In this document: one piece after another, positions 57,926 through 64,000 of the stretch
Numbering within the stretch: the stretch's first letter is position 1
Layout of the letters: each line of letters begins with the position of its first letter
Assembly (NCBI RefSeq): GCF_010726085.1
Contig: NZ_AP022560.1
Span: 4,092,001 to 4,156,000 of the forward strand
Direction of reading: 5' to 3'
Length of the DNA: 64,000 nucleotides
DNA from: Mycolicibacterium moriokaense
GTDB lineage: Bacteria > Actinomycetota > Actinomycetes > Mycobacteriales > Mycobacteriaceae
The notes under the pieces: generated by a model
Database searches by the model: none
What the model saw: only the letters and a program-made list of their open reading frames with translations
Told to the model about the DNA's origin: nothing
Made by a program: the position numbers and the translations under genes

Positions 57926-57989
57926 CCGCGAGCAGACGCCAACTCCCCCTAAATCGCCCAATTTTGGGGGTTTCCGCGTCTGCTCGCGG
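57926..57989. repeat. Intergenic hairpin G (14-bp perfect arms) with terminator-like inner stem
   Basis: CCGCGAGCAGACGC (57926-57939) is the exact reverse complement of 57976-57989. Inside, CCCCCTAAAT (57945-57954) pairs with 57961-57970 with one mismatch and a 6-base loop, followed on the plus strand by TTT. It lies between convergent DUF4439 and proS. Of all hairpins here, this inner stem is the closest to an intrinsic terminator for the plus-strand gene. Confidence 0.8.
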
Positions 57990-58011
57990 TCAGGAAGCTC
58001 GCGGTCAGGAA
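57982..58011. repeat. Tandem 15-bp direct repeat at the proS 3' end
   Basis: GCTCGCGGTCAGGAA occurs twice back to back (57982-57996 and 57997-58011). The second copy contains the proS stop codon and its last codons; the first overlaps the right arm of hairpin G. It looks like a recent short duplication at a gene end. Confidence 0.85.
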
Positions 58012-59747
58012 GTGAGCGCCGCCGCGATCTCGGTGGCCGCGTCGGCGACGGGAACTTCCCGCGTTTCGCCGGTGAACCGGTTACGCAACTCGACCACACC
58101 GTCGGCCCAGCCGCGGCCGACCACCACGATCCACGGCACACCAAGCAGCTCGGCGTCCTTGAACTTGACGCCCGGCGAGGCGGTGCGGTCGTCGAGCAGC
58201 AGCTCGAGCCCGCGGCGGTCAAGTTCGGCGGCCAGTTCCTCGGCGCCGGCGCGCGCGGCATCGTCCTTGTTGGCGATCACGACGTGCACGTCGAACGGCG
58301 ACACCGACGACGGCCAACGCAGGCCCAGGTCGTCGTGGTGCTGCTCGGCGATGACGGCGACCAGCCGCGAAACGCCGATGCCGTACGAGCCCATCGTCAA
58401 CCGCACCGGCTTGCCGTTCTCGCCGAGCACGTCGACCTCGAACGCGTCGGTGTACTTGCGGCCCAGCTGGAAGATGTGCCCGATCTCGATGCCCCTCGCC
58501 GACACCAGCGGGCCCGCGCCGTCGGGTGACGGATCACCGTCGCGCACCTCCGCCGCTTCGATCGTGCCGTCGGCGACGAAGTCACGACCGGCGACGAGGC
58601 CGACGACGTGCTTACCGGGCTCGTCGGCGCCGGTGATCCAGGACGTGCCGTCGACCACCCGCGGGTCGACGAGATAGCGAACCCCGTTGGCCAGCAACGC
58701 CTTCGGGCCGATGTAGCCCTTCACCAGAAACGGGTACTTCTTGAAGTCGTCTTCATCGAGCAGCGCGTACTCGGCCGGATCGAGCGCCGCGCCCAGGCGT
58801 TTGTCGTCGACTTCGCGGTCACCGGGCACGCCGATGGCGAGCAGTTCCCAGTCGCCGCCGGGTGCGCGGGTCTTGAGCACCACGTTCTTCAATGTGTCGG
58901 CCGCGGTCACTTCGCGGTCGAGCGCGGTGTTGGCCCACTCGACGAGCGTGGCGATCGTCGGGGTGTCCGGGGTGTCGTACACCTTGGCCTCGGGCTGCCC
59001 CTCGATCGGTAGGGGCTCCGGCACCGCGGTGACGACGGCCTCGACGTTGGCGGCGTAGCCGGATTCCAGGCAGCGGACGAACGTGTCCTCGCCGATCTCG
59101 CTCTCGGCCAGGAACTCCTCCGACGCGCTGCCGCCCATCGCTCCGGACACCGCCGAGACGATCACGTACTTGACGCCCAGCGTGTCGAAGATCCGCTGAT
59201 ACGCACCGCGATGCGCCTGGTAGACGGCTTCCAGCCCGGCGTCGTCGACATCGAACGAATACGAGTCCTTCATGACGAACTCGCGGCCCCGCAAGATGCC
59301 CGCACGCGGCCGCGCCTCGTCGCGGTACTTGGTCTGGATCTGGAACAGCAGCAGCGGGAAATCCTTGTAGCTGCTGTACTCGCCCTTCACCGTCAAGGCG
59401 AAGAACTCCTCGTGGGTGGGCCCCAGCATGTAGTCGTTGCGGCGACGGTCCTGCAGCCGGAAGACGCCGTCGCCGTACTCGGTCCAGCGGTTGGTGGTCT
59501 CGTACGGGCCCTTGGGCAGCAGCGCCGGGAACAGGATCTCCTGTCCGCCAATGGCATTCATCTCGCGACGGACCACGACCTCGATCTTGCGCAGCACCCT
59601 CAGGCCCAACGGCAGCCAGCTGTACAGCCCAGGCCCGATCGGACGGATGTAGCCGGCCCTGATCAGCAGCTTGTGGCTGGGAACTTCGGCGTCAGCCGGA
59701 TCGTCGCGCAGAGTGCGCAGGAACAGCTCGGACATGCGGGTGATCAC
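58005..59747 (-). CDS. proS: Prolyl-tRNA synthetase
   Basis: ProS charges tRNA-Pro. The 580-residue class II synthetase has motif 2/3 features ([50 protein letters not shown]), the YbaK-like insertion ([10 protein letters not shown] to GLVAGRDF) used for editing mischarged Ala-tRNA-Pro, and a C-terminal anticodon domain with [21 protein letters not shown] (key parts). I chose the GTG at 59747 ([14 protein letters not shown] pattern), matching other mycobacterial ProS; an ATG four codons later (59735) and the ORF start at 59801 are alternatives. Confidence 0.96.
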   Translation of the reverse strand: MITRMSELFLRTLRDDPADAEVPSHKLLIRAGYIRPIGPGLYSWLPLGLRVLRKIEVVVRREMNAIGGQEILFPALLPKGPYETTNRWTEYGDGVFRLQDRRRNDYMLGPTHEEFFALTVKGEYSSYKDFPLLLFQIQTKYRDEARPRAGILRGREFVMKDSYSFDVDDAGLEAVYQAHRGAYQRIFDTLGVKYVIVSAVSGAMGGSASEEFLAESEIGEDTFVRCLESGYAANVEAVVTAVPEPLPIEGQPEAKVYDTPDTPTIATLVEWANTALDREVTAADTLKNVVLKTRAPGGDWELLAIGVPGDREVDDKRLGAALDPAEYALLDEDDFKKYPFLVKGYIGPKALLANGVRYLVDPRVVDGTSWITGADEPGKHVVGLVAGRDFVADGTIEAAEVRDGDPSPDGAGPLVSARGIEIGHIFQLGRKYTDAFEVDVLGENGKPVRLTMGSYGIGVSRLVAVIAEQHHDDLGLRWPSSVSPFDVHVVIANKDDAARAGAEELAAELDRRGLELLLDDRTASPGVKFKDAELLGVPWIVVVGRGWADGVVELRNRFTGETREVPVADAATEIAAALTS

Positions 59748-59797
59748 AGCCGACAACCTTACTGACCGGCGTCGGGTCGCCGAGCCGGGTGCCGAGT

Positions 59798-59845
59798 GCA
59801 CGCATGTTCGCGGGGTCTCTCGCGAATTGCGTCCAACAAGCGTGC
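59798..59845. repeat. Intergenic inverted repeat F between proS and EfpA-like gene
   Basis: GCACGCATGTT (59798-59808) pairs with AACAAGCGTGC (59835-59845) with one mismatch; an inner stem TTCGCG/CGCGAA (59807-59812 with 59821-59826) is nested within it. The GCCGAGTGCACGC stretch and right arm match element E at 36.6 kb, defining a second family. It lies just past the stop of the downstream MFS gene. Confidence 0.75.
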
Positions 59846-59861
59846 AGTCGACGGACGGGTT

Positions 59862-61364
59862 CTACAGCTCGCCGGCCTCCACCGCCTCGCGGGTGTGCTG
59901 GGCCGTGGCGATCTGGCGCGCGGAGAAGCCGATCCAGAACGCGGCGATGCCGACGATGACCGCGACGCCCGCGACCCACAGCAGCGAGTACGTGTAGCCG
60001 TAGCCCAACGCGTCGAGCTGCGCGGGAGTCATGTCCTTGACCGGTCCGGTCGTACCGCCGAGGTAGAGCGTGCGCGACGTCTGCACGGCCTGGATGACGA
60101 CCAGCACCAGCGGGCCGCCGAGGTTCTGCACCATGAGCGTTATCGACGACACCGGCCCGATCTCGCGGGGGCCGACTTCGGCGACGGCGCACAGCGGCAG
60201 GATCACCGCGATCACGCCGATCCCGAAGCCGCCCACGACGATCGGACCGAACAGGTCGGGGAAGTACGGGATGCTGCGCGTCAGCGTCGAGCCGAACAGC
60301 ATGGCCGCGAGTACGAACGCCCCGCCGCCGATGATGAGCCAGCGCGGCGCGATATGCGGTGCGAGTTTGGCCGCGACGACGCTGCCGACACCGAACGCGA
60401 GCGCGAATGGAATGAAGCAGATTCCCGCCTTCAACGCCGAGTAGCCGAGCACGTCCTGCACCAATAGTCCGATCATCACCGTCAGCGTCAGCATCACGCC
60501 GCCGGCGAGGAACAGTGCGACGAACGTCATCACCCGGTTGCGGTTGTCGAACACCGAGAACGGCACGATCGGATGCTCCGCGGAGCGTTCCACCACCAGG
60601 AACGCGATGAAGAAGATCGCCGACGTGATGCCCGCGCCGATCACCCAGGGATCGACCCACGCGCGCGGCGGGCCCTGGGTGAACACGAACACCGCCGACG
60701 AGCAGCCCAGCGTCGCCAGCAGAGCGCCGGTCACGTCGAGTTTGAGACGTTCGTGATGCGTCTCGGCCAGCCGGAACACCGCGATGGTGATGATCACGAT
60801 GCCGATCGGCACGTTGATCAGAAACGCCAGCCGCCAGGAGATGACGGTGAGCGCGCCGCCGAGCACCAGGCCCAGCACCGAGCCGATTCCCTGCATGGCC
60901 GCCGAGACCGCCAGCGCACGGTTGCGGGCCTGTCCGACCGCGTACGTCGTGGCGATGAGCGCCAAGCCGGTCGGCGCGGCCACCGCGGCACCGGTCCCTT
61001 GCACGGCCCTCGCAACGATCAAGGTGATGCCGTCTGTGGCGAGCCCGCACACCAGCGACGCGATCGTGAAGACGCCGACGCCGGACAGGAACGCGCGTTT
61101 GTGGCCGATGGCGTCGCCGATGCGTCCGCCGAGCAGCAACAGCCCGCCGAATGCCAGCACGTAGGCCGTGATCACCCAGCTCTTCGCGACGTCGGAGAGG
61201 TCCAGATCGGCCTGCATCCGCGGCAGCGCGACGATGACGATGGTGCCGTCGAGCGTCGACATCAGCTGCATGCCGGTGATCGCGATGATCGCGATGCCCA
61301 GTACCGACGACGACAGCGGTGTGGTGGCCCGGTCAGGCCCTGAGGAACCGCCCACCGCAGACAT
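59862..61364 (-). CDS. MFS (DHA2-type) drug transporter, paralogue of EfpA
   Basis: A 500-residue fourteen-helix major facilitator transporter. The motifs LDGTIVIVALPRMQ (start), DLSDVAKSWVITAYVLAFGG, LLLGGRIGDAIGHKRAF (GxLaDrxGxkxxl motif A), GTGAAVAAPTGLALIATT and the tail REAVEAGEL closely parallel the next gene, which is EfpA. Presumably exports lipophilic compounds; substrate unknown. ATG at 61364. The gap to EfpA is 81 bases and holds element B, so a separate promoter is possible. Confidence 0.88.
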   Translation of the reverse strand: MSAVGGSSGPDRATTPLSSSVLGIAIIAITGMQLMSTLDGTIVIVALPRMQADLDLSDVAKSWVITAYVLAFGGLLLLGGRIGDAIGHKRAFLSGVGVFTIASLVCGLATDGITLIVARAVQGTGAAVAAPTGLALIATTYAVGQARNRALAVSAAMQGIGSVLGLVLGGALTVISWRLAFLINVPIGIVIITIAVFRLAETHHERLKLDVTGALLATLGCSSAVFVFTQGPPRAWVDPWVIGAGITSAIFFIAFLVVERSAEHPIVPFSVFDNRNRVMTFVALFLAGGVMLTLTVMIGLLVQDVLGYSALKAGICFIPFALAFGVGSVVAAKLAPHIAPRWLIIGGGAFVLAAMLFGSTLTRSIPYFPDLFGPIVVGGFGIGVIAVILPLCAVAEVGPREIGPVSSITLMVQNLGGPLVLVVIQAVQTSRTLYLGGTTGPVKDMTPAQLDALGYGYTYSLLWVAGVAVIVGIAAFWIGFSARQIATAQHTREAVEAGEL

Positions 61365-61387
61365 GGCTTGCCAGCCTACCGAGCCTG

Positions 61388-61440
61388 GTGATTTCGGCGT
61401 GCACAGTCACCCTGAGCGTGACCCAGCACGCCGAAATCAC
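61388..61440. repeat. Intergenic inverted repeat B between the two EfpA-type genes
   Basis: GTGATTTCGGCGTGC (61388-61402) is the exact reverse complement of 61426-61440. Arms differ from element A at 11.4 kb only in the outermost bases, and the loop shares CTGAGCGTGACC. One pair of the inner stem changes from G-T to A-T between copies, keeping pairing. It is 6 bases past the efpA stop. A second copy of the same element. Confidence 0.9.
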
Positions 61441-61445
61441 AGGAG

Positions 61446-63026
61446 TTAGAGCTCGCCCTGCTCGAAGGCGTCCTTGACTTCCTGCGCGTGCGCCACCTGC
61501 GCGGCCGTGTAGCCGATGAACAGCGCGACGGCGCCGACGATCACCGCGACCGCGGCCACCCACAGCAGCCCGTAGGTGTAGCCCTGATCCAGCGCATGCA
61601 GCTGCGCGGCGTTCATGTCCTTGACCGGTCCGTTGGTGCCGCCCAGATACAGCGTGCGCGATGTGATGACCGCCTGGATCACGGCCAGCACGACCGGCCC
61701 GCCGAGGTTCTGCAGCATCAACGCGATCGCCGACACCGGCCCGATCTGGTCGAATCCCACGCCGGCGATCGCCGACACGGTCAGCGGGACCACGATCATG
61801 CCGATGCCGAAGCCGCCGACCACGATCGGGACGACCAGGTTCGGGAAGTACGGGATGTTGGCGTCCAGCGTGGAACCGTAGATCATCGCGCCGAGCACCA
61901 ACACACCGCCGGCGATCACCAGCACGCGCGGCGGGAACAGCGACACCAGTGCCGAGGACGCACCGAGGCCGATGCCGAGCGCGATCACGAACGGGATGAA
62001 GCCGATGCCCGCGCGTAATGCGCTGTAGCCCATGATGTCCTGCACGTAGAGCCCGATCAGCACGGTCAGCGTGAACATCACGCCGCCGGCCAGGAACACC
62101 GCAGCGAACGTGGCGACCCGGTTGCGGTCCTTGAACAGGTCCAGCGGCATCACGGGGTTCTCGGCGGTGCGCTCGACGTAGATGAACGTCAGCAGGAACG
62201 CCCCTGCGGCCAGGCCGGCCCCAATGGTCACCGGCGAGATCCAGCCCTGCTCGGGCCCCATCGAGAACGCGAACACCGCGGCGGTGCAGCCCAGCGTGGC
62301 GAGGATGGCACCCGCGGCGTCGAGCTTCAGGCGCTCGCGATGGGTTTCGCGCAGCGTCCTGCGGGCAAGGTGGATCATCAGCAACCCGATCGGGACGTTG
62401 ATCAAAAACGCCCAGCGCCAGGACACCTCGGTCAGCGCACCACCGACGATCAGGCCCATCACCGACCCGACACCGGTCATCGCCGCGAAGATCGCGGTTG
62501 CTGCGTTACGCGCGGGACCCTTCGGGAACGTGGTCGCGATCAGCGCCAAGGCGGTCGGGGACGCGATCGCCGCGCCGACACCCTGCAGCAGCCGAGCCGT
62601 CACCAGCGTCACTTCGTTCCAGGCCAGACCGCACAGCACCGAGGCGATGGTGAACAGCGCGACGCCGACGATGAAGGTGCGTTTGCGGCCGATGACATCG
62701 CCGAGGCGACCGCCCAGCAGCATCAGCCCGCCGAACGTCAGGACGTACGCGGTGATGACCCAGCTGCGACCAGCATCGGAGAGGCTCAGCTCGTCCTGAA
62801 TCTTAGGAAGCGCGACGATGGCGACCGTGCTGTCCATGGTGGCGAGCAGCTGCATGCCGCCGATCGCGATCACTGCCGCAATGAACCGCCGCGACGGCAG
62901 CCAATCCGGGTAGCTGCTGCTTCGCTCCCTCAGGGGGCTGCCCACGTGCACGGGTAACGACCGTTTTGCCCCGCCTTCGGCATCGCGGACCATCGCTGCC
63001 CGCTCTGCGTCATTGAGAGCCGTCAT
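61446..63026 (-). CDS. efpA: MFS drug efflux transporter EfpA
   Basis: A 526-residue QacA-type (DHA2) fourteen-helix exporter linked in mycobacteria to resistance to isoniazid and other drugs. The start is MTALNDAERAAMVRDAEGG. Motif A is GGRLGDVIGRKRTFIVG, motif C-like GVGSVMGLIVGGALTEVSWRWAF; the C-terminus HAQEVKDAFEQGEL matches M. tuberculosis Rv2846c. A 12-helix plus two topology is expected. It lies upstream of, and in tandem with, a paralogue, and is followed on the other side by cysG. ATG at 63026. Confidence 0.95.
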   Translation of the reverse strand: MTALNDAERAAMVRDAEGGAKRSLPVHVGSPLRERSSSYPDWLPSRRFIAAVIAIGGMQLLATMDSTVAIVALPKIQDELSLSDAGRSWVITAYVLTFGGLMLLGGRLGDVIGRKRTFIVGVALFTIASVLCGLAWNEVTLVTARLLQGVGAAIASPTALALIATTFPKGPARNAATAIFAAMTGVGSVMGLIVGGALTEVSWRWAFLINVPIGLLMIHLARRTLRETHRERLKLDAAGAILATLGCTAAVFAFSMGPEQGWISPVTIGAGLAAGAFLLTFIYVERTAENPVMPLDLFKDRNRVATFAAVFLAGGVMFTLTVLIGLYVQDIMGYSALRAGIGFIPFVIALGIGLGASSALVSLFPPRVLVIAGGVLVLGAMIYGSTLDANIPYFPNLVVPIVVGGFGIGMIVVPLTVSAIAGVGFDQIGPVSAIALMLQNLGGPVVLAVIQAVITSRTLYLGGTNGPVKDMNAAQLHALDQGYTYGLLWVAAVAVIVGAVALFIGYTAAQVAHAQEVKDAFEQGEL

Positions 63027-63059
63027 AGCGGGTTACCTTACAGTAATCTTAAGAATCCT

Positions 63060-64000
63060 TTAACCGCCGAAGGCCGCCACAGGCCCGATCACGATGATCG
63101 CTGGGGGCCGAATGCCCTCTGCGCGGATGCGCACCGGGGCGTCGGCGAGGGTCGCCCGCAACGTTCGCTGCGCCGCAGTGCTGCCGTGCTGGACGACTAG
63201 CACCGGAGTATCCGCAGGTCGGCCACCGTCCAACAGCACCTTGGCGAATTGTTCGACGCGTTCGACCGCCATCAGCAAAACGATCGTGCCGGACATCGCG
63301 GCCAAAGCATCCCAATTCACTAACGATTCCGGATGGTCGGGTGCAACGTGCCCGCTGACCACCACGAACTCGTGCGTGACGGCCCGATGGGTGACCGGAA
63401 CGCCCGCCAGCGCAGGAACTGCTATGGCACTCGTCACACCCGGTACGACGGTCACCGGAATCCCGGCGTCGGCGCACGCGATCACCTCTTCATATCCGCG
63501 CGCGAAAACGAACGGATCGCCGCCTTTGAGCCGGACGACGAATTTGCCGGCCCTGGCCCGGTCGATGAGGACCTCGTTGATCGCGTCCTGGGCCATCGCG
63601 CGCCCGTACGGGATCTTCGCGGCGTCGATGACCTCGACGTGCGGCGGCAGCTCCGCGAGTAGTTCCGGCGGCGCCAGCCGGTCGGCGACGACGACGTCGG
63701 CGTGGGCCAGCAGGCGGCGTCCGCGCACAGTGATCAGTTCGGGGTCGCCGGGCCCTCCGCCGACGAGCGCCACCCCACCGGGCTGTACGCCGGGCGTCTC
63801 CGCCGCGATGAGTCCCTGCTGGAGTGCCTCGTGGATCGCCGAGCGCATCGCTGCGGACCGGCGGTGCTCCCCGCCGGCGAGCACGCCGACAGACAACCCC
63901 TCGTATTCGAACGACGCGGGCGTGACCGCGGTGCCCTCGCGCGCCACATCGGCGCGCACACAGAAGATCCGGCGTGCCTCGGCCTCGGCGACCACGGCGG
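63060..64000 (-). CDS. cysG: Uroporphyrinogen-III C-methyltransferase/siroheme synthase CysG-like (5' part beyond window)
   Basis: The frame is open to the right edge, so the gene starts beyond base 64000; the GTG at 63995 is internal. The visible 310+ residues hold the end of an NAD-dependent precorrin-2 oxidase/ferrochelatase-like domain (RIFCVRADVAREGTAVTPASFEY) and the whole SAM-dependent methyltransferase: VALVGGGPGDPELITVRG, VVADRLAPPELL, VRLKGGDPFVFARGYEE, VPGVTSAIAVPALAGVPVTHR. It makes precorrin-2/siroheme for sulfite and nitrite reductases. Stop at 63060, 33 bases from divergent-side efpA start. Synteny matches Rv2847c. Confidence 0.94.
   Translation of the reverse strand, partial: AVVAEAEARRIFCVRADVAREGTAVTPASFEYEGLSVGVLAGGEHRRSAAMRSAIHEALQQGLIAAETPGVQPGGVALVGGGPGDPELITVRGRRLLAHADVVVADRLAPPELLAELPPHVEVIDAAKIPYGRAMAQDAINEVLIDRARAGKFVVRLKGGDPFVFARGYEEVIACADAGIPVTVVPGVTSAIAVPALAGVPVTHRAVTHEFVVVSGHVAPDHPESLVNWDALAAMSGTIVLLMAVERVEQFAKVLLDGGRPADTPVLVVQHGSTAAQRTLRATLADAPVRIRAEGIRPPAIIVIGPVAAFGG

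Noticed and set aside
63027..63059. IdeR- or Fur-like sequence upstream of efpA
   Set aside because: A short AAGGTAACC resemblance only; the region is 33 bases and no full dyad is seen.

Overview
The window is high-GC actinobacterial DNA. Gene content and order point to a fast-growing mycobacterium (Mycolicibacterium-type). From the DUF3046 gene (5.1 kb) to the siroheme/cobalamin methyltransferase at the right edge, the order follows the Mycobacterium tuberculosis Rv2738c-Rv2847c segment as I remember it: glycosyltransferase, ephG, psp/clgR, pgsA3, argA, ftsK, Rv2749/Rv2750-like genes, rnj-dapA-thyX, dfrA-thyA, dapB, aldR/ald, pepR-pnp-lppU-rpsO-ribF, sirR, truB-pptT-pptH, echA16, dinF-nrnA-rbfA-infB-ylxR-nusA-rimP, proS, efpA, cysG. 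No IS elements, phage genes, CRISPR arrays, rRNA or tRNA genes were recognised. All assignments come from reading motifs; no database search was possible.

Layout. (1) 0-5.1 kb, plus strand: the 3' part of a [NiFe]-hydrogenase maturation operon (hypF-hypC-hypD-hypE plus a DUF6390-like gene), abutting the DUF3046 gene where recA is expected in M. tuberculosis. (2) 5.1-11.4 kb: glycosyltransferase, epoxide hydrolase, the envelope-stress unit clgR-pspA-pspM with a good ECF-sigma promoter, pgsA and argA. (3) 11.4-19.2 kb: ftsK, a small redox cassette (DUF2834, ABM monooxygenase, mycofactocin-type SDR), then rnj-dapA-thyX. (4) 19.3-24.9 kb: DUF4193 protein, nucleotide-type deaminase, thyA-dfrA coupled to an AlkX/YcaQ-like glycosylase, dienelactone hydrolase, CitE-like lyase. 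(5) 24.9-31.7 kb: hydrolase, flavodoxin and dapB genes, F420-type oxidoreductase, aldR/ald, YchJ, a Tat-exported class A beta-lactamase. (6) 31.7-41 kb: RNA-processing and translation genes, the Mn/Fe regulator, CoA-linked pptT-pptH. (7) 41-49 kb, more accessory: sulfotransferase/DUF7064 pair and TetR/CocE pair separated by a perfect operator palindrome, two DUF proteins, enoyl-CoA hydratase, methyltransferase, secreted protein. (8) 49-64 kb: translation-factor operon, proS, tandem EfpA-type exporters and partial cysG.

The most unusual non-coding signal is a set of hairpin-forming inverted repeats directly downstream of gene ends. Two copies (11.4 and 61.4 kb) share nearly identical 15-bp arms and a structured loop; two others (36.6 and 59.8 kb) form a second sequence family. 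Further long hairpins lie at 15.7, 27.5 and 57.9 kb. Other convergent gene pairs have no spacer at all and overlap or abut at their stop codons. A dispersed, bidirectional terminator or 3'-end element is therefore suggested, but this is inference.
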